DNA of 64,000 nucleotides from Aliivibrio fischeri ATCC 7744 = JCM 18803 = DSM 507. Lineage in GTDB: Bacteria; Pseudomonadota; Gammaproteobacteria; Enterobacterales; Vibrionaceae. The stretch covers positions 434,001 through 498,000 of the forward strand of contig NZ_CP092712.1 in NCBI RefSeq assembly GCF_023983475.1, in the 5' to 3' direction. Each line of letters begins with the position of its first letter. Positions within the stretch are counted from its first letter, which is position 1. The translations under genes and the position numbers were made by a program. Under the pieces are notes generated by a model that saw only the letters and a program-made list of their open reading frames with translations, was not told where the DNA came from and did no database searches. Shown here piece by piece: positions 38,836 to 49,470 of this stretch.

Positions 38836-38986
38836 GCGATACGCTTTGCTAACTAGAACGCGACGCTCTAGAAACTATAAGAGCAGTAATACGTAAATGA
38901 TTACTGCTCTTAATATCTGCTTTTGATCTTATAGGAGCGAAGCGTTCTAGTCCCTAGTCCCTAGTCCCTAGTTTCTAGTTCTTAGC
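38836..38986. repeat. CTAG-rich junction element between pilU and ruvX, with tandem heptamers
   Basis: The unit starts just past the pilU stop and runs into the ruvX stop codon. It contains GATACGCTTTGCTAACTAG near the left end, the pilU terminator hairpin in the centre, GGAGCGAAGCGTTCTAG on the right and then a tandem heptamer array: CTAGTCC three times (38947-38967), then CTAGTTT and CTAGTTC. Reverse-complemented, it matches the layout of the brnQ/fldB junction (54429-54552), including GCAAAGCGTATCG. Confidence 0.75.
38879..38911 (+). terminator. Hairpin after pilU
   Basis: AAGAGCAGTAAT and ATTACTGCTCTT form a perfect 12-bp stem with a 9-base loop. The T-run is poor on both strands, so it may be bidirectional and partly Rho-assisted. 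Confidence 0.7.
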
Positions 38987-39407
38987 CCCACTGATTCTCA
39001 AACCAACTTTCTAAAATAACCACAGCAGACTGACAGTCAATATTGCCTTTCGACAGGGCTTTATACCCACCAAACTCGAATAAATCAGCACGAGCCTCAG
39101 CCGTTGATAAGCGTTCGTCATGCAATTCAACTTGTTTGCCAAAACGACCATGTAAGCGATTAGCAAATTTCTTTGCTCGTGGCGTAATAGTGTCGAGCTC
39201 TTTACCGTGAAGATCGGTTGGCAAACCAACAACGATTAAATCAGGGTTCCACTCTTTAATTTGTTTTTCAATATCATCCCAATTAGGGGTGCCATCTTGA
39301 GCTTTAAATGCTTTTAGTGGACTTGCTGTTCCTGTGATTTCTTGTCCAATCGCAGAACCAATACTCTTGGTTCCGAAATCAAAGGCCATAATGGTGCGTG
39401 AACTCAT
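38982..39407 (-). CDS. ruvX: Holliday junction resolvase-like RuvX (YqgF)
   Basis: RuvX/YqgF is an RNase-H-fold nuclease implicated in pre-16S rRNA 5'-end processing and possibly in Holliday-junction resolution. The 141-residue protein has [20 protein letters not shown] (first catalytic Asp), [15 protein letters not shown] and the [10 protein letters not shown] motif with the second acidic site. The start overlaps the yqgE stop by 4 bp. The 3' end touches a heptamer repeat array. Confidence 0.94.
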   Translation of the reverse strand: MSSRTIMAFDFGTKSIGSAIGQEITGTASPLKAFKAQDGTPNWDDIEKQIKEWNPDLIVVGLPTDLHGKELDTITPRAKKFANRLHGRFGKQVELHDERLSTAEARADLFEFGGYKALSKGNIDCQSAVVILESWFENQWG

Positions 39408-39967
39408 GCGTGTCCAATCTCACTTGATAAATTTGCAGGGTTAATTCCCAGTAGTTGTAATGCTTTACGCCAACGATCTGGAATAGGAGTATCGAAAATA
39501 ACGCTTGGGTCTGCTTCTAAAGTCAGCCATGTATTCTCTGATAATTCTTTTTCAAGCTGTCCACCTTCCCATCCAGAGTATCCTAGTGCAACAAGATATT
39601 TATATGGTTGGTATTCTGTACCTAATGTAGCAAGAATATCTTTTGAGGTTGTTACTGATAACTCATCAGTCACTTGAATGCTTGATAAATAGTTATCTTT
39701 ATTTGAATGAAGAACAAAACCACGATCATCCGACACCGGCCCACCATTTAATACTGGTTGGCTTAATGTTTGAGGGAAAATGATAGGTGATGGATTATCT
39801 AGTTCTATTTGATCTAGCATTCCTTTTAATGAAATCTGTACAGGCTCATTGATGCGTAAGCCCATGGTTCCATCAGAATCATGTTCACAAATATAAATAA
39901 CGCTTCGTTGAAAGAACGGATCTTTCATACTAGGCATAGCAACTAAAAAATGATTTTTTAAATTCAC
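39404..39967 (-). CDS. yqgE: UPF0301 protein YqgE (AlgH family)
   Basis: A 187-residue cytoplasmic protein of the AlgH/YqgE family, molecular function not established. The family start [20 protein letters not shown] and the [12 protein letters not shown] and [16 protein letters not shown] motifs are all present. It overlaps ruvX by ATGA, a conserved pair, and lies downstream of gshB on the same strand as in other gamma-proteobacteria. Confidence 0.95.
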   Translation of the reverse strand: MNLKNHFLVAMPSMKDPFFQRSVIYICEHDSDGTMGLRINEPVQISLKGMLDQIELDNPSPIIFPQTLSQPVLNGGPVSDDRGFVLHSNKDNYLSSIQVTDELSVTTSKDILATLGTEYQPYKYLVALGYSGWEGGQLEKELSENTWLTLEADPSVIFDTPIPDRWRKALQLLGINPANLSSEIGHA

Positions 39968-39988
39968 AGAGCCTCCCGGAAAGCGAGA

Positions 39989-40066
39989 TTAATACCAATG
40001 TAAATACCGCTAAAGATAACGCATAAACCAATTGGTATTAATATTGAGGAGTTGCCCCCTCAATAC
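39989..40066. repeat. Paired inverted repeats between gshB and yqgE
   Basis: TTAATACCAAT (39989-39999) and ATTGGTATTAA (40031-40041) are perfect 11-bp inverted arms 31 bp apart, using the same ATACCAAT word as the MITE-like ends. Immediately beside them TATTGAGG and CCTCAATA (40042-40065) form a second hairpin, just after the gshB stop; it has no T-run, so it is at most a weak gshB terminator. Confidence 0.6.
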
Positions 40067-40079
40067 AGTTAGAATGTGA

Positions 40080-41027
40080 TTAAGCGTTAATTCGGCGCTC
40101 AATTGCATCCATTAATTTGCCTGTAATCGAAATATCAAAAGCCGCTTCAATTTCTTTAATACAGGTTGGGCTTGTTACATTAATCTCAGTTAGCTTGTCG
40201 CCAATCACGTCGAGTCCTACAAAGATTAGACCCTTTTCTTTCAATGTTGGAGCTACTGCATTAGCAATTGCCCAATCTGTCTCACTTAATGGACGTGCTT
40301 CACCGGTACCACCTGCTGCTAAGTTGCCGCGAGTTTCCCCTTTTGCTGGAATTCGAGCTAAACAGTAAGGCATTGGCTCACCATCAACCACCAGAATACG
40401 CTTATCACCGTTACTAATATCAGGAACAAAGGTTTGTGCCATGCAGTAGTTTTGTCCGTGATTGGTTAATGTTTCGATGATCACTGATACGTTTGGATCG
40501 CCGGCTTTTACTCGGAAAATAGAAGCGCCACCCATACCATCTAGTGGTTTAAGAATCACATCGCCATGCTCTTCGCGGAAGGCTTTAATTTTTTCAGCCT
40601 TACGCGTTACTAGTGTTGTAGGTGTTAACTCAGGGAACCAAGCAGTAAATAGCTTTTCGTTACAATCACGAAGGCTTTGTGGTTTGTTTACAATCAGTGC
40701 ACCTTGAATTTCAGCGCGCTCTAAAATGTAAGTTGCGTAGATATATTCAGTATCGAATGGGGGATCTTTACGCATTAGTACCGCATCAAGATCAGCAAGG
40801 TCGATAGTTTGTTCTGATTTGAACTCATACCAACTTGCTGGGTCTTCTTTTAGTTCAACGACTTTGGTATCAGCAACCGCTTTGCCTTGATCTAAATGCA
40901 GGTCACTCATTTCCATGTAATGAATTTCCCAACCACGTTTTTGAGCTTCAAGCATCATGGCAAAGCTAGAGTCTTTTTTAATGTTAATGGATGAAATTGG
41001 ATCCATTACGATACCGAGTTTGATCAT
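40080..41027 (-). CDS. gshB: Glutathione synthetase GshB
   Basis: GshB joins gamma-glutamylcysteine and glycine, using ATP, to make glutathione. The 315-residue ATP-grasp protein begins MIKLGIVMDPISSINIKKDS. VILKPLDGMGGASIFRV (about residue 159) is the nucleotide-binding loop and the C-terminal GLDVIGDKLTEINVTSPT carries the metal ligands. The frame is open 37 codons upstream into rsmE, but ATG 41027 is the conserved start. It follows rsmE by 13 bp. Confidence 0.97.
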   Translation of the reverse strand: MIKLGIVMDPISSINIKKDSSFAMMLEAQKRGWEIHYMEMSDLHLDQGKAVADTKVVELKEDPASWYEFKSEQTIDLADLDAVLMRKDPPFDTEYIYATYILERAEIQGALIVNKPQSLRDCNEKLFTAWFPELTPTTLVTRKAEKIKAFREEHGDVILKPLDGMGGASIFRVKAGDPNVSVIIETLTNHGQNYCMAQTFVPDISNGDKRILVVDGEPMPYCLARIPAKGETRGNLAAGGTGEARPLSETDWAIANAVAPTLKEKGLIFVGLDVIGDKLTEINVTSPTCIKEIEAAFDISITGKLMDAIERRINA

Positions 41028-41040
41028 TGTGTTTCTCCAG

Positions 41041-41772
41041 TTAGCCAAGATCGCCAAAACGAACTTGTAGGGCTGTAATTGCGGTAAGCGCTGCGGTTTC
41101 TGTTCGTAGAACACGAGGACCAAGCAGCGTTTCTTCAAATTGATATTGTTCTGTCATGTTAATTTCTTCAGACGATAAACCGCCTTCAGGACCAATTAAC
41201 AAGCGTACATTTGTTACCGGTTCAGGAAGTGTATTGATTGAGTATTTTGCTCGTGGATGAAGGTTGAGCTTTAACCCATCGTACTCTTCTGCACACCACT
41301 CTTCTAATGACATAATAGGACGAATTTCAGGAACGGTATTACGTCCACATTGCTCACATGCAGCAATTGCAATTTTTTGCCATTGATCTAATTTCTTTTC
41401 AAATCGCTCTTTATTCAATTTAACGCCACAGCGCTCAGAGATCAGTGGTGTAATCACATTCACACCCAATTCGACCGATTTTTGAATGGTAAATTCCATT
41501 TTATCGCCACGAGAAACAACCTGACCTAAATGTAAGTTAAGTGGTGATTCGCTGCTACGCTCAATACGCTCAGTGATTTCCACTTCAACACTCTTTTTTG
41601 ATGCTGAAGTGATTACAGCTGGAAATTCAGCTCCGCTTCCATCAAACAGAAGCACAGATTCACCTTCTTTCATTCGCATTACACGACCAACGTGATTTGC
41701 TGCATCATCACTTAAATTCACTTTTCCTTGTGAAGGAAGAAGCTCTGGGTGGTGGATTCTTGGTATTCTCAT
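41041..41772 (-). CDS. rsmE: 16S rRNA (uracil-1498-N3)-methyltransferase RsmE
   Basis: RsmE methylates U1498 of 16S rRNA. The 243-residue protein has an N-terminal PUA-like domain ([20 protein letters not shown]) and a C-terminal SPOUT knot, seen as [13 protein letters not shown] (about residue 191) and [13 protein letters not shown] (about 218). It precedes gshB on the same strand, the conserved rsmE-gshB-yqgE-ruvX order. Confidence 0.96.
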   Translation of the reverse strand: MRIPRIHHPELLPSQGKVNLSDDAANHVGRVMRMKEGESVLLFDGSGAEFPAVITSASKKSVEVEITERIERSSESPLNLHLGQVVSRGDKMEFTIQKSVELGVNVITPLISERCGVKLNKERFEKKLDQWQKIAIAACEQCGRNTVPEIRPIMSLEEWCAEEYDGLKLNLHPRAKYSINTLPEPVTNVRLLIGPEGGLSSEEINMTEQYQFEETLLGPRVLRTETAALTAITALQVRFGDLG

Positions 41773-41845
41773 GGTCTACTTTTCTTTAACTATCTTGTAT
41801 TTAAGGATGGAGGTTAAAGTGTGCTTTTTCAACCTCTAATTATGT

Positions 41846-42550
41846 CTATTTGCGACATGCTTTGTAGACAAACTGATTATGGTTGCCTTGAATTTTAGCA
41901 ATGCGCTTATCGCGTTCACACTCCCACTCAGATACAGGGTATTGCTTATCCCATGCGTTCATTAGTTGACGTTGTGATTTTGATAAATTGAAACGATACT
42001 CTTGGTTCATGTATAAATAAGTACGAGCAATAGCACCTCTTGATTGTGCTGGTGGCTCAGCGACACGTCCTTTGAAATCCACTTTGAAGGCACACTGACC
42101 GTAATATGCGCCTTTATTGCCATTCCATTGTGAAAAACGGAAGTTAGAACGATCACCATTTACTTCGCCAATTGCTGGAACCAGGTTATGTAAATCGGCT
42201 TCCATTAACTTAAATTGCTTATCTTTTCGGGTGCAGTTTTTACGACCACCATCTTGCCAACATTGGCGTTGGTGACCAAATTGCCATGCTGGAACCACGT
42301 GTTCCCACTCGATTCGGCTTGCTCGTTTTTCTTGTTTACGCACGTTATAGCCACAACTTTGTAAATCAGGAATGCCTTTCTTTTTATCTTTCCAAGTAAT
42401 GTCACAGCCACAATAAAATGAGGTTGGGTGATCTAAATAGATTTTGACTGCTTCTTTTTTGGCTTTTGAAAATGAAGAAGGGGGAGCGGCTAATACATTA
42501 AATGCAGAGCCAATAGCGATAATGCTAATAAGTAAGCGGATTAATTTCAT
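41846..42550 (-). CDS. endA: Endonuclease I (periplasmic/extracellular DNase)
   Basis: EndA cleaves double-stranded DNA outside the cytoplasm; in vibrios the homologue (Dns) degrades extracellular DNA and limits natural transformation. Residues 1-22 are a signal peptide ending FNVLAA. The beta-beta-alpha-metal site is EWEHVVPAW (about residue 79), and several cysteines (FYCGCD, QSCGYN, RQCW, NCTR) suggest disulfides, as in EndA. Length 234. A weak inverted repeat, AGAGGTTG with AACCTCC, follows on the minus strand. Confidence 0.95.
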   Translation of the reverse strand: MKLIRLLISIIAIGSAFNVLAAPPSSFSKAKKEAVKIYLDHPTSFYCGCDITWKDKKKGIPDLQSCGYNVRKQEKRASRIEWEHVVPAWQFGHQRQCWQDGGRKNCTRKDKQFKLMEADLHNLVPAIGEVNGDRSNFRFSQWNGNKGAYYGQCAFKVDFKGRVAEPPAQSRGAIARTYLYMNQEYRFNLSKSQRQLMNAWDKQYPVSEWECERDKRIAKIQGNHNQFVYKACRK

Positions 42551-42641
42551 AATAACTACTACTGATGATTGTATTAATCCAGTAAGAGTAGCTTATTGTT
42601 AAACCGCTTTATAGATAAATTAATTATTAGAAGTCGTTAAT

Positions 42642-43142
42642 TTAACTACAGTTGATTTTGGCTCTAGAGAGTTTTAATGGCGATTGACAGTTTTTACATA
42701 CATATTGAGTCTGTTTTTTTTGCACTCGATTATGGCGACGTACCGTTAATTCGTGTGTCGAGCATTTGCAACGATAAGGAAAGGTTTTTCCTTTAACTGA
42801 ATCGACACTGAAACTGTGTGTTGTACGAGCGGGGAGGTTGAATACTTGATTCATGACTCCTTGCCATTCTTTTCCGTGAGGGCGCACACGACCATACAAT
42901 TTGAATGTGATTAGGTGAGCGATTTCATGAGGGATCACTTCATTAATAAACGTGTGTTGATTTTCTTCTAATAAAATAGGGTTAATGCGTATTTCCCAGC
43001 CTTGAAGACGTGCTGTTCCTGCAATTTTTCCACGCTGAGTAAATTTGATTTCTGGCAGAGAAAAAGGACGATTAAAAAAGGTAGAAGCTTGTTGAATACA
43101 TTGTTGTGCTTTTGCTATTGATGCTTGTTGAAGTGGGGTCAT
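42642..43142 (-). CDS. sprT: SprT-family zinc metalloprotease-like protein
   Basis: SprT proteins resemble the protease domain of eukaryotic Spartan; the bacterial role is unknown. The 166-residue sequence has the zincin motif HEIAH (about residue 72) with a downstream HGKEW. A C-terminal zinc-ribbon is marked by CKCSTHELTVRRH and CKNCQ. It lies between endA and metK, the conserved neighbourhood. Confidence 0.93.
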   Translation of the reverse strand: MTPLQQASIAKAQQCIQQASTFFNRPFSLPEIKFTQRGKIAGTARLQGWEIRINPILLEENQHTFINEVIPHEIAHLITFKLYGRVRPHGKEWQGVMNQVFNLPARTTHSFSVDSVKGKTFPYRCKCSTHELTVRRHNRVQKKQTQYVCKNCQSPLKLSRAKINCS

Positions 43143-43253
43143 TACGTCTCTTTATTATCGGTTTTCAAACTTCCGGAAAGGAAGAACGATTAAATAGACC
43201 ATTTCAAAGAGGATTAATCAATAGATAGGAAGATATTATTCATGCTGTAAACA

Positions 43254-43283
43254 TAAAAAAGGAAGCCGAAGCTTCCTTTTTAA
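43254..43283 (-). terminator. Terminator after metK
   Basis: AAGGAAGC and GCTTCCTT enclose a TTCG tetraloop (minus strand) and are followed by TTTTTATG. Confidence 0.9.
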
Positions 43284-43306
43284 ATTCAGAAATAAGTAAA
43301 TAGTAC

Positions 43307-44461
43307 TTATTTAATACCAGCAAAATCACGAAGGATTGCGGCTTTATCTGTTGCTTCCCATGGGAACTCTTCACGACCGAAGTGACCGTAAGCTGCTGTC
43401 TTCTTGTAGATAGGCTGAAGAAGGTTAAGCATTTCTTGTAGGCCGTATGGGCGTAGGTCGAAGTTTTGACGAACGGCTTCAATGATGATGTCGTGAGATA
43501 CCTTCTCAGTACCGAACGTTTCAACCATGATAGATGTCGGATCAGCAACACCGATTGCGTATGAAAGTTGGATTTCACAACGGTCAGCCATGCCAGCTGC
43601 TACGATGTTTTTCGCTACGTAACGTGCTGCGTATGCTGCTGAACGGTCAACTTTTGATGGATCTTTACCAGAGAATGCACCGCCACCGTGACGAGCTGCA
43701 CCGCCGTATGTATCAACGATAATTTTACGACCAGTAAGACCACAGTCACCCATTGGACCACCGATAACAAAACGACCTGTTGGGTTAATAAAGAAGTTAG
43801 TGTCTTTATTTAACCATTCTGCAGGCAGTACTGGCTTGATGATTTCTTCCATTACTGCTTCACGAAGATCTGGTGTTGTTACAGAATCACAGTGTTGTGT
43901 TGAAAGAACAACTGCATCAATACCAACAATTTTACCTTGGTCGTATTGGAAAGTTACTTGAGATTTTGCATCTGGGCGTAGAAAGTCTAGCTTGCCACTT
44001 TTACGTACTTCTGCTTGTTTTTGAACAAGTAGGTGAGAGTAGGTAATTGGAGCTGGCATTAAAATTGGCGTTTCGTTAGTTGCGTAACCAAACATGATAC
44101 CTTGGTCACCAGCACCTTGTTCTTTAGGGTCAGCTTTATCAACACCTTGGTTGATGTCTGGAGATTGCTTACCAATTGTGTTTAGTACGGCACAAGAGTT
44201 TGCATCAAAACCCATGTCTGAATGAACGTAGCCGATTTCACGAACGGTTTCACGAGTGATTTCTTCGATATCAACCCATGCAGAAGTGGTTACTTCACCA
44301 CCAACCATCACCATGCCAGTCTTTACGTATGTTTCACACGCAACACGCGCTTTTGGATCTTGTTCTAAGATCGCATCAAGTACTGCATCTGAAATCTGAT
44401 CTGCAATTTTATCTGGATGACCTTCTGATACTGACTCAGAGGTAAATAGGTGCTTAGCCAT
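43307..44461 (-). CDS. metK: S-adenosylmethionine synthetase MetK
   Basis: MetK makes S-adenosylmethionine from ATP and methionine. The 384-residue protein carries [15 protein letters not shown] (about residues 11-25), [12 protein letters not shown] (near 117) and [19 protein letters not shown] (about 258), the signature motifs of the family. A minus-strand terminator follows, and a six-unit met-box array lies 53-100 bp upstream, so it is probably repressed by MetJ. Codon choice is like that of highly expressed genes. Confidence 0.98.
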   Translation of the reverse strand: MAKHLFTSESVSEGHPDKIADQISDAVLDAILEQDPKARVACETYVKTGMVMVGGEVTTSAWVDIEEITRETVREIGYVHSDMGFDANSCAVLNTIGKQSPDINQGVDKADPKEQGAGDQGIMFGYATNETPILMPAPITYSHLLVQKQAEVRKSGKLDFLRPDAKSQVTFQYDQGKIVGIDAVVLSTQHCDSVTTPDLREAVMEEIIKPVLPAEWLNKDTNFFINPTGRFVIGGPMGDCGLTGRKIIVDTYGGAARHGGGAFSGKDPSKVDRSAAYAARYVAKNIVAAGMADRCEIQLSYAIGVADPTSIMVETFGTEKVSHDIIIEAVRQNFDLRPYGLQEMLNLLQPIYKKTAAYGHFGREEFPWEATDKAAILRDFAGIK

Positions 44462-44825
44462 AAGGGAGCTCCACTTCTATAAATAATAAGTTCTAAAAAT
44501 ACCCACAATCTATATAAGTCTATACGTTTAACAGTGTAGGTGTTTTTCCATCTAGACGGCCATAATAAAGTAAAATTGATTAATTACAACTCATTTAGTT
44601 TAAGAAAATAAATATAAGACATAACCAATCGTTTGCGTTTTGTTGTGAGATTTATCGGTATAAATCAGGTTTTCTGTCAAAATCGTGAAAAAAAGCGTCT
44701 TATTTACTAAGTAATCGTTTGCAGTGCCGATGAGGCTTTGCGACAATACGCACCTGCAAATTTAGGTTAATCAATAGTGATTAACTTGCTCAACAATATA
44801 GTCCTTCGAATTTTCAGGAGCAGGC
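44462..44825. other. 364-bp divergent regulatory region between metK and tkt
   Basis: There is no frame of note. The half nearest metK carries the met-box array (44514-44561). The rest is AT-rich up to about 44700, then less so. An AGGAGCAGGC ribosome site immediately precedes tkt. No further hairpin or repeat was recognised. Confidence 0.7.
44514..44561 (-). promoter_or_regulatory. MetJ operator: six contiguous met boxes upstream of metK
   Basis: Read on the plus strand in 8-bp phase from 44514, the units are ATAAGTCT, ATACGTTT, AACAGTGT, AGGTGTTT, TTCCATCT and AGACGGCC. Against AGACGTCT they match 6, 6, 4, 5, 4 and 6 of 8 positions. MetJ binds arrays of such 8-mers cooperatively. The position 53-100 bp before metK suits repression by S-adenosylmethionine-loaded MetJ. 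Confidence 0.75.
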
Positions 44826-46820
44826 ATGTCTTCACGTAAACATCTAGCAAATGCAATCCGCGCTTTAAGCATGGATGGTGTTCAACAAGCAAATTCTGGT
44901 CACCCAGGCGCACCTATGGGTATGGCAGATATCGCTGAAGTATTATGGCGTAGCCACCTAAATCACAACCCACAAAATCCAGAGTGGGCTGACCGCGACC
45001 GTTTTATTCTTTCAAATGGTCATGGCTCTATGCTGATTTATTCTCTGCTTCATCTTTCAGGTTATGACCTGTCTATCGAAGACTTAAAGAATTTCCGTCA
45101 ACTGCATTCTAAAACTCCAGGTCACCCTGAGTATGGTTATGCACCAGGCGTAGAAACAACTACGGGTCCATTAGGTCAAGGCATCACTAACGGTGTTGGT
45201 ATGGCGATGGCTGAAAAAGCATTAGCTGCACAATTTAACCGTGAAGGCCACGATATCGTTGATCACAACACATACGTGTTCATGGGTGACGGTTGTCTAA
45301 TGGAAGGTATCTCTCACGAAGCGTGTTCACTTGCTGGTACATTAGGTCTAGGCAAATTAATCGCATTTTGGGATGACAACGGTATCTCTATCGATGGTGA
45401 AGTTGAAGGTTGGTTCTCTGACGATACACCTAAACGCTTTGAAGCATACGGTTGGCATGTAATTCCTGCGGTTGATGGCCACGATTCAGATGCTATCAAT
45501 GCAGCAATTGAAGCGGCTAAAGCTGACCCTCGTCCTTCGTTAATTTGTACTAAAACAGTAATTGGTTTTGGTTCTCCAAATAAACAAGGTACACACGACT
45601 GTCACGGCGCTCCATTAGGTGCTGAAGAAATTGCAGCAACTAAAGCTCAATTGGGTTGGGAACACGGTGCATTTGAAATTCCTGCAGATGTGTATGGCGA
45701 ATGGGATGCAAAAGAAGCGGGTTCTGAAAAAGAAGCTGCTTGGAATGCAAAATTCGATGCATATGCTGCGGCATACCCTGAATTAGCGGCAGAATATAAA
45801 CGTCGTGTAAATGGTGACTTACCTGCAGAATGGGAAGAAAAAGCAAATGCAATTATTGCTGATCTTCAAGCTAACCCTGCAAACATCGCATCACGTAAAG
45901 CATCTCAAAATGCACTAGAAGCGTTTGGTGCTATGCTACCTGAATTCATGGGCGGCTCTGCTGACCTTGCACCATCTAACTTAACGATGTGGTCAGGTTC
46001 TAAATCTTTAGAAGCAAATGACTTCTCAGGTAACTACATCCACTACGGTGTGCGTGAATTCGGTATGACAGCAATCATGAATGGTATTGCTTTGCACGGT
46101 GGTTTCGTACCATACGGCGCAACGTTCCTAATGTTCATGGAATACGCTCGTAACGCAATGCGCATGGCTGCACTAATGAAAGTGCAAAACATCCAAGTTT
46201 ACACGCACGACTCTATCGGTCTTGGTGAAGATGGTCCAACTCACCAACCAGTTGAGCAAATTGCTTCTCTACGTTTAACACCAAACATGAGCACATGGCG
46301 TCCATGTGACCAAGTTGAATCTGCTGTAGCATGGAAACTGGCTATCGAGCGTAAAGATGGTCCTTCTTCTTTAATCTTCTCTCGTCAAAACCTTGCACAA
46401 CAAGAGCGTACACAAGAGCAAGTTGCAGATATCGCTAAAGGTGCTTACATCCTTAAGGATTGTGAAGGCCAACCTGAGTTGATTCTTATTGCAACAGGTT
46501 CAGAAGTTGAGCTTGCAGTCGAAGCAGCAGCACAACTGACAGCAGAAGGTAAAGCTGTACGTGTTGTTTCAATGCCATCAACAGATGCCTTTGATAAACA
46601 AGACGAAGCATACCGTGAAGCAGTACTTCCATCAGCGGTAACTAAACGTATCGCAATTGAAGCTGGCATTGCTGATTTCTGGTACAAGTACGTTGGTTTC
46701 GGTGGCAAGATCATCGGTATGACAACATTTGGTGAGTCAGCACCTGCTGATGAGCTATTCAAAATGTTTGGTTTCACTACTGAAAACGTAGTAAACACGG
46801 CGAAAGAACTTTTAGCTTAA
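44826..46820 (+). CDS. tkt: Transketolase
   Basis: Transketolase moves two-carbon units between sugar phosphates in the pentose phosphate pathway. The 664-residue protein shows [19 protein letters not shown] (about residues 23-41), the thiamine-diphosphate motif [13 protein letters not shown] (about 154), the central pyrimidine-binding domain ending in [14 protein letters not shown], and a C-terminal transketolase domain. It diverges from metK. Together with epd, pgk and fbaA it forms the usual central-carbon cluster. Confidence 0.97.
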   Translation: MSSRKHLANAIRALSMDGVQQANSGHPGAPMGMADIAEVLWRSHLNHNPQNPEWADRDRFILSNGHGSMLIYSLLHLSGYDLSIEDLKNFRQLHSKTPGHPEYGYAPGVETTTGPLGQGITNGVGMAMAEKALAAQFNREGHDIVDHNTYVFMGDGCLMEGISHEACSLAGTLGLGKLIAFWDDNGISIDGEVEGWFSDDTPKRFEAYGWHVIPAVDGHDSDAINAAIEAAKADPRPSLICTKTVIGFGSPNKQGTHDCHGAPLGAEEIAATKAQLGWEHGAFEIPADVYGEWDAKEAGSEKEAAWNAKFDAYAAAYPELAAEYKRRVNGDLPAEWEEKANAIIADLQANPANIASRKASQNALEAFGAMLPEFMGGSADLAPSNLTMWSGSKSLEANDFSGNYIHYGVREFGMTAIMNGIALHGGFVPYGATFLMFMEYARNAMRMAALMKVQNIQVYTHDSIGLGEDGPTHQPVEQIASLRLTPNMSTWRPCDQVESAVAWKLAIERKDGPSSLIFSRQNLAQQERTQEQVADIAKGAYILKDCEGQPELILIATGSEVELAVEAAAQLTAEGKAVRVVSMPSTDAFDKQDEAYREAVLPSAVTKRIAIEAGIADFWYKYVGFGGKIIGMTTFGESAPADELFKMFGFTTENVVNTAKELLA

Positions 46821-46866
46821 TTAAAAAAGCATTGGCTTAATTTAGCGATAAGTAAAAATAAGATGA

Positions 46867-46901
46867 AGAGCGAAGTTATTGAAAGGTAACTTCGCTTTTT
46901 T
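46867..46901 (+). terminator. Terminator after tkt
   Basis: AGCGAAGTTA and TAACTTCGCT form a perfect 10-bp stem with an 8-base loop, then TTTTTT. Confidence 0.9.
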
Positions 46902-46965
46902 GATCCTTTAAGAAAAAAGCGAAAAGAGTACAATAACCTCAAATGGAAAAAGAGAGTTATGTATT

Positions 46966-47985
46966 ATGTTGAGAGTGGCAATAAATGGATTTGGCCGGAT
47001 TGGTCGTAGTGTACTTCGAGCGTTATACGAGAGTGATAAGCGCGATAAAATAGAAGTGGTGGCGGTTAACGAGTTATCACAGCCTGAAGCGATGGCACAT
47101 TTATTTCAATATGATTCAACTCATGGACGCTTTCAGCATAAAGTCACCCACGATCAAGAATACCTTTATATTGATTTACCTAACGGCTCTCAAGATAAAG
47201 TTCGAATATTACACCAAGCGGATCTTTCTCTTTTACCATGGCAATCGTTAGAGGTTGATTTAATCTTGGATTGTACTGGGGTTTATGGCTCTAAAGCGGA
47301 TGGTGAAAAACACATTAATGCTGGAGCTAAAAAGGTTCTGTTTTCTCATCCAGGTGGTTCTGATTTAGATAACACCATTATTTATGGTGTGAATCACGAT
47401 ACGCTATTACCAGAGCACCGAATTGTGTCGAATGGCTCTTGCACCACTAATTGTATTATTCCTGTTATTAAAGCGATTGATGATGCGTTTGGTATCGACT
47501 CTGGCACGATTACTACTATCCATTCTTCAATGAATGACCAACAAGTGATTGATGCTTATCATTCTGATTTACGTCGTACTAGAGCCGCTAGTCAATCTAT
47601 TATTCCTGTTGATACTAAGTTACACAAAGGTATTGAAAGAATATTTCCGAAATTTTCTAACAAGTTTGAAGCTATTTCTGTGCGAGTACCAACGGTAAAC
47701 GTAACAGCGATGGATTTAAGTGTAACAATTAATACAAATGTGAAAGTTAATGACATAAATCAAACCATTGTTAACGCATCTCGGTGTACATTACATAACA
47801 TTGTTGACTATACTGAAGCGCCGCTTGTTTCTATCGACTTTAATCATGATCCCCACAGCGCCATTGTCGATGGATCACAAACAAGGGTGAGTAATGGGCA
47901 TTTAGTTAAAATGCTAGTTTGGTGCGATAACGAGTGGGGTTTTGCTAATCGGATGCTAGATACCGCATTAGCAATGAGTAAATAA
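46966..47985 (+). CDS. epd: D-erythrose-4-phosphate dehydrogenase Epd
   Basis: Epd oxidises erythrose-4-phosphate to 4-phosphoerythronate, the first step of pyridoxal phosphate synthesis in gamma-proteobacteria. The 339-residue GapA-like protein has the NAD motif [15 protein letters not shown] and the catalytic Cys in SNGSCTTNC (about residue 155). Its identity as Epd, not GapA, rests on the tkt-epd-pgk-fba order and the QYDSTHGRF variant of the GapA stretch. It is behind the tkt terminator. Confidence 0.93.
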   Translation: MLRVAINGFGRIGRSVLRALYESDKRDKIEVVAVNELSQPEAMAHLFQYDSTHGRFQHKVTHDQEYLYIDLPNGSQDKVRILHQADLSLLPWQSLEVDLILDCTGVYGSKADGEKHINAGAKKVLFSHPGGSDLDNTIIYGVNHDTLLPEHRIVSNGSCTTNCIIPVIKAIDDAFGIDSGTITTIHSSMNDQQVIDAYHSDLRRTRAASQSIIPVDTKLHKGIERIFPKFSNKFEAISVRVPTVNVTAMDLSVTINTNVKVNDINQTIVNASRCTLHNIVDYTEAPLVSIDFNHDPHSAIVDGSQTRVSNGHLVKMLVWCDNEWGFANRMLDTALAMSK

Positions 47986-48151
47986 ACTCAGTAATCAGTA
48001 AATTTGTGATGAAAAGATAAAAAAGATGATTTTCTATCTTGAAAAAAGTGAACTGCATCCCTATTTACTGAATAATGCAGTAAGAATTTAATCGGTTTGG
48101 CAATGACGCCGAGCTTGAAAACTTTTTATTATTTAATTGAGAGGACAAAAC

Positions 48152-49315
48152 ATGTCTGTAATCAAGATGACTGACCTGGAACTTGCAGGTAAACGCGTAT
48201 TTATCCGTGCTGACCTAAACGTACCAGTTAAAGATGGTAAAGTAACTTCTGATGCACGTATCCTTGCATCTCTACCAACTATCAAGCTTTGCTTGGAAGC
48301 TGGCGCTAAAGTAATGGTTACTTCTCACCTAGGTCGTCCAACGGAAGGCGAGTACAACGAAGAGTTCTCTCTAGCTCCTGTAGTTAACTACTTGAATGAC
48401 GCACTAGATTGTGACGTTAAGCTAGCAAAAGATTACCTAGACGGTCTTGAACTGAACGCTGGTGAATTAGTTGTTCTTGAAAACGTTCGCTTCAACAAAG
48501 GCGAGAAGAAGAACGAAGAAGAACTTTCTAAGAAATACGCTGCACTATGTGACATCTTCGTAATGGATGCATTTGGTACTGCTCACCGTGCACAAGCATC
48601 TACTCACGGTGTTGGCATGAATGCTCCTGTAGCATGTGCTGGTCCACTACTAGCTGCAGAGCTTGAAGCACTTGGTAAAGCGATGGATAACCCTGAGCGC
48701 CCACTAGTTGCTATCGTTGGTGGTTCTAAAGTTTCTACTAAGCTTACGGTTCTTGAGTCTCTATCTAAAATTGCTGACCAACTTGTTGTTGGTGGTGGTA
48801 TCGCGAATACATTCATCGCAGCTGAAGGTCACAACGTAGGTAAATCACTATACGAAGCTGATCTAGTTGAAACTGCTCAAAAACTAATGAAAGAGTGTGC
48901 AATTCCAGTTGCTACTGACGTTGCATGTGCTAAAGCATTTGACGAAAACGCTGAAGCTGAAATTAAACACGTTTCTGAAGTTCAAGATGACGATATGATC
49001 TTCGACCTTGGTCCAGATTCAACTGCGGCACTTGCTGAAATCATCGGCAATGCGAAAACAATTCTTTGGAATGGCCCAGTTGGCGTATTCGAATTCAAAA
49101 ACTTTGAAGCGGGTACAGCAGGTATCTCTAAAGCAATCGCTGAATCTGCAGGTTTCTCTGTAGCAGGTGGTGGTGATACACTAGCAGCTATCGACAAGTT
49201 CGGTATTAAAGCTGACGTATCTTACATCTCTACAGGTGGTGGTGCATTCCTTGAATTCGTTGAAGGTAAAGTACTTCCAGCAGTAGCAATGCTTGAAGAG
49301 CGTGCTAAAGCATAA
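48152..49315 (+). CDS. pgk: Phosphoglycerate kinase
   Basis: Pgk transfers phosphate from 1,3-bisphosphoglycerate to ADP in glycolysis. The start [20 protein letters not shown] at 48152 (GAGAGG upstream) is preferred to the ATG at 48137, giving 387 residues. [11 protein letters not shown] (near 19), the substrate loop [20 protein letters not shown] and the C-terminal [13 protein letters not shown] nucleotide motif are intact. Codons are strongly biased (CTA/CTT Leu, GGT Gly), as for highly expressed genes. Confidence 0.98.
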   Translation: MSVIKMTDLELAGKRVFIRADLNVPVKDGKVTSDARILASLPTIKLCLEAGAKVMVTSHLGRPTEGEYNEEFSLAPVVNYLNDALDCDVKLAKDYLDGLELNAGELVVLENVRFNKGEKKNEEELSKKYAALCDIFVMDAFGTAHRAQASTHGVGMNAPVACAGPLLAAELEALGKAMDNPERPLVAIVGGSKVSTKLTVLESLSKIADQLVVGGGIANTFIAAEGHNVGKSLYEADLVETAQKLMKECAIPVATDVACAKAFDENAEAEIKHVSEVQDDDMIFDLGPDSTAALAEIIGNAKTILWNGPVGVFEFKNFEAGTAGISKAIAESAGFSVAGGGDTLAAIDKFGIKADVSYISTGGGAFLEFVEGKVLPAVAMLEERAKA

Positions 49316-49322
49316 TTATTTA

Positions 49323-49352
49323 AGAGCGGGAATCTAATCATTCCCGCTTTTT
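49323..49352 (+). terminator. Terminator between pgk and fbaA
   Basis: AGCGGGAAT and ATTCCCGCT form a perfect 9-bp stem with a 6-base loop, followed by TTTT. fbaA therefore probably has its own promoter or depends on read-through. Confidence 0.87.
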
Positions 49353-49470
49353 ACGTTTGTTGATGGCAAGGTTTATTGATACAATACCGACAGTTGTGAG
49401 CAAACGTTTGCAAAAGTTTAAACGTAAGTTTTTTAATTTTTAAAACGATAGAATAAATAGGACTATTTCC

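Noticed and set aside
38947..38986. Possible CRISPR array
   Set aside because: The unit is a 7-bp tandem repeat without spacers, and no cas genes are present anywhere in the window.
40117..40707. Plus-strand frames opposite gshB
   Set aside because: Shadow frames of a well-conserved gene; their composition mirrors the complementary codons.
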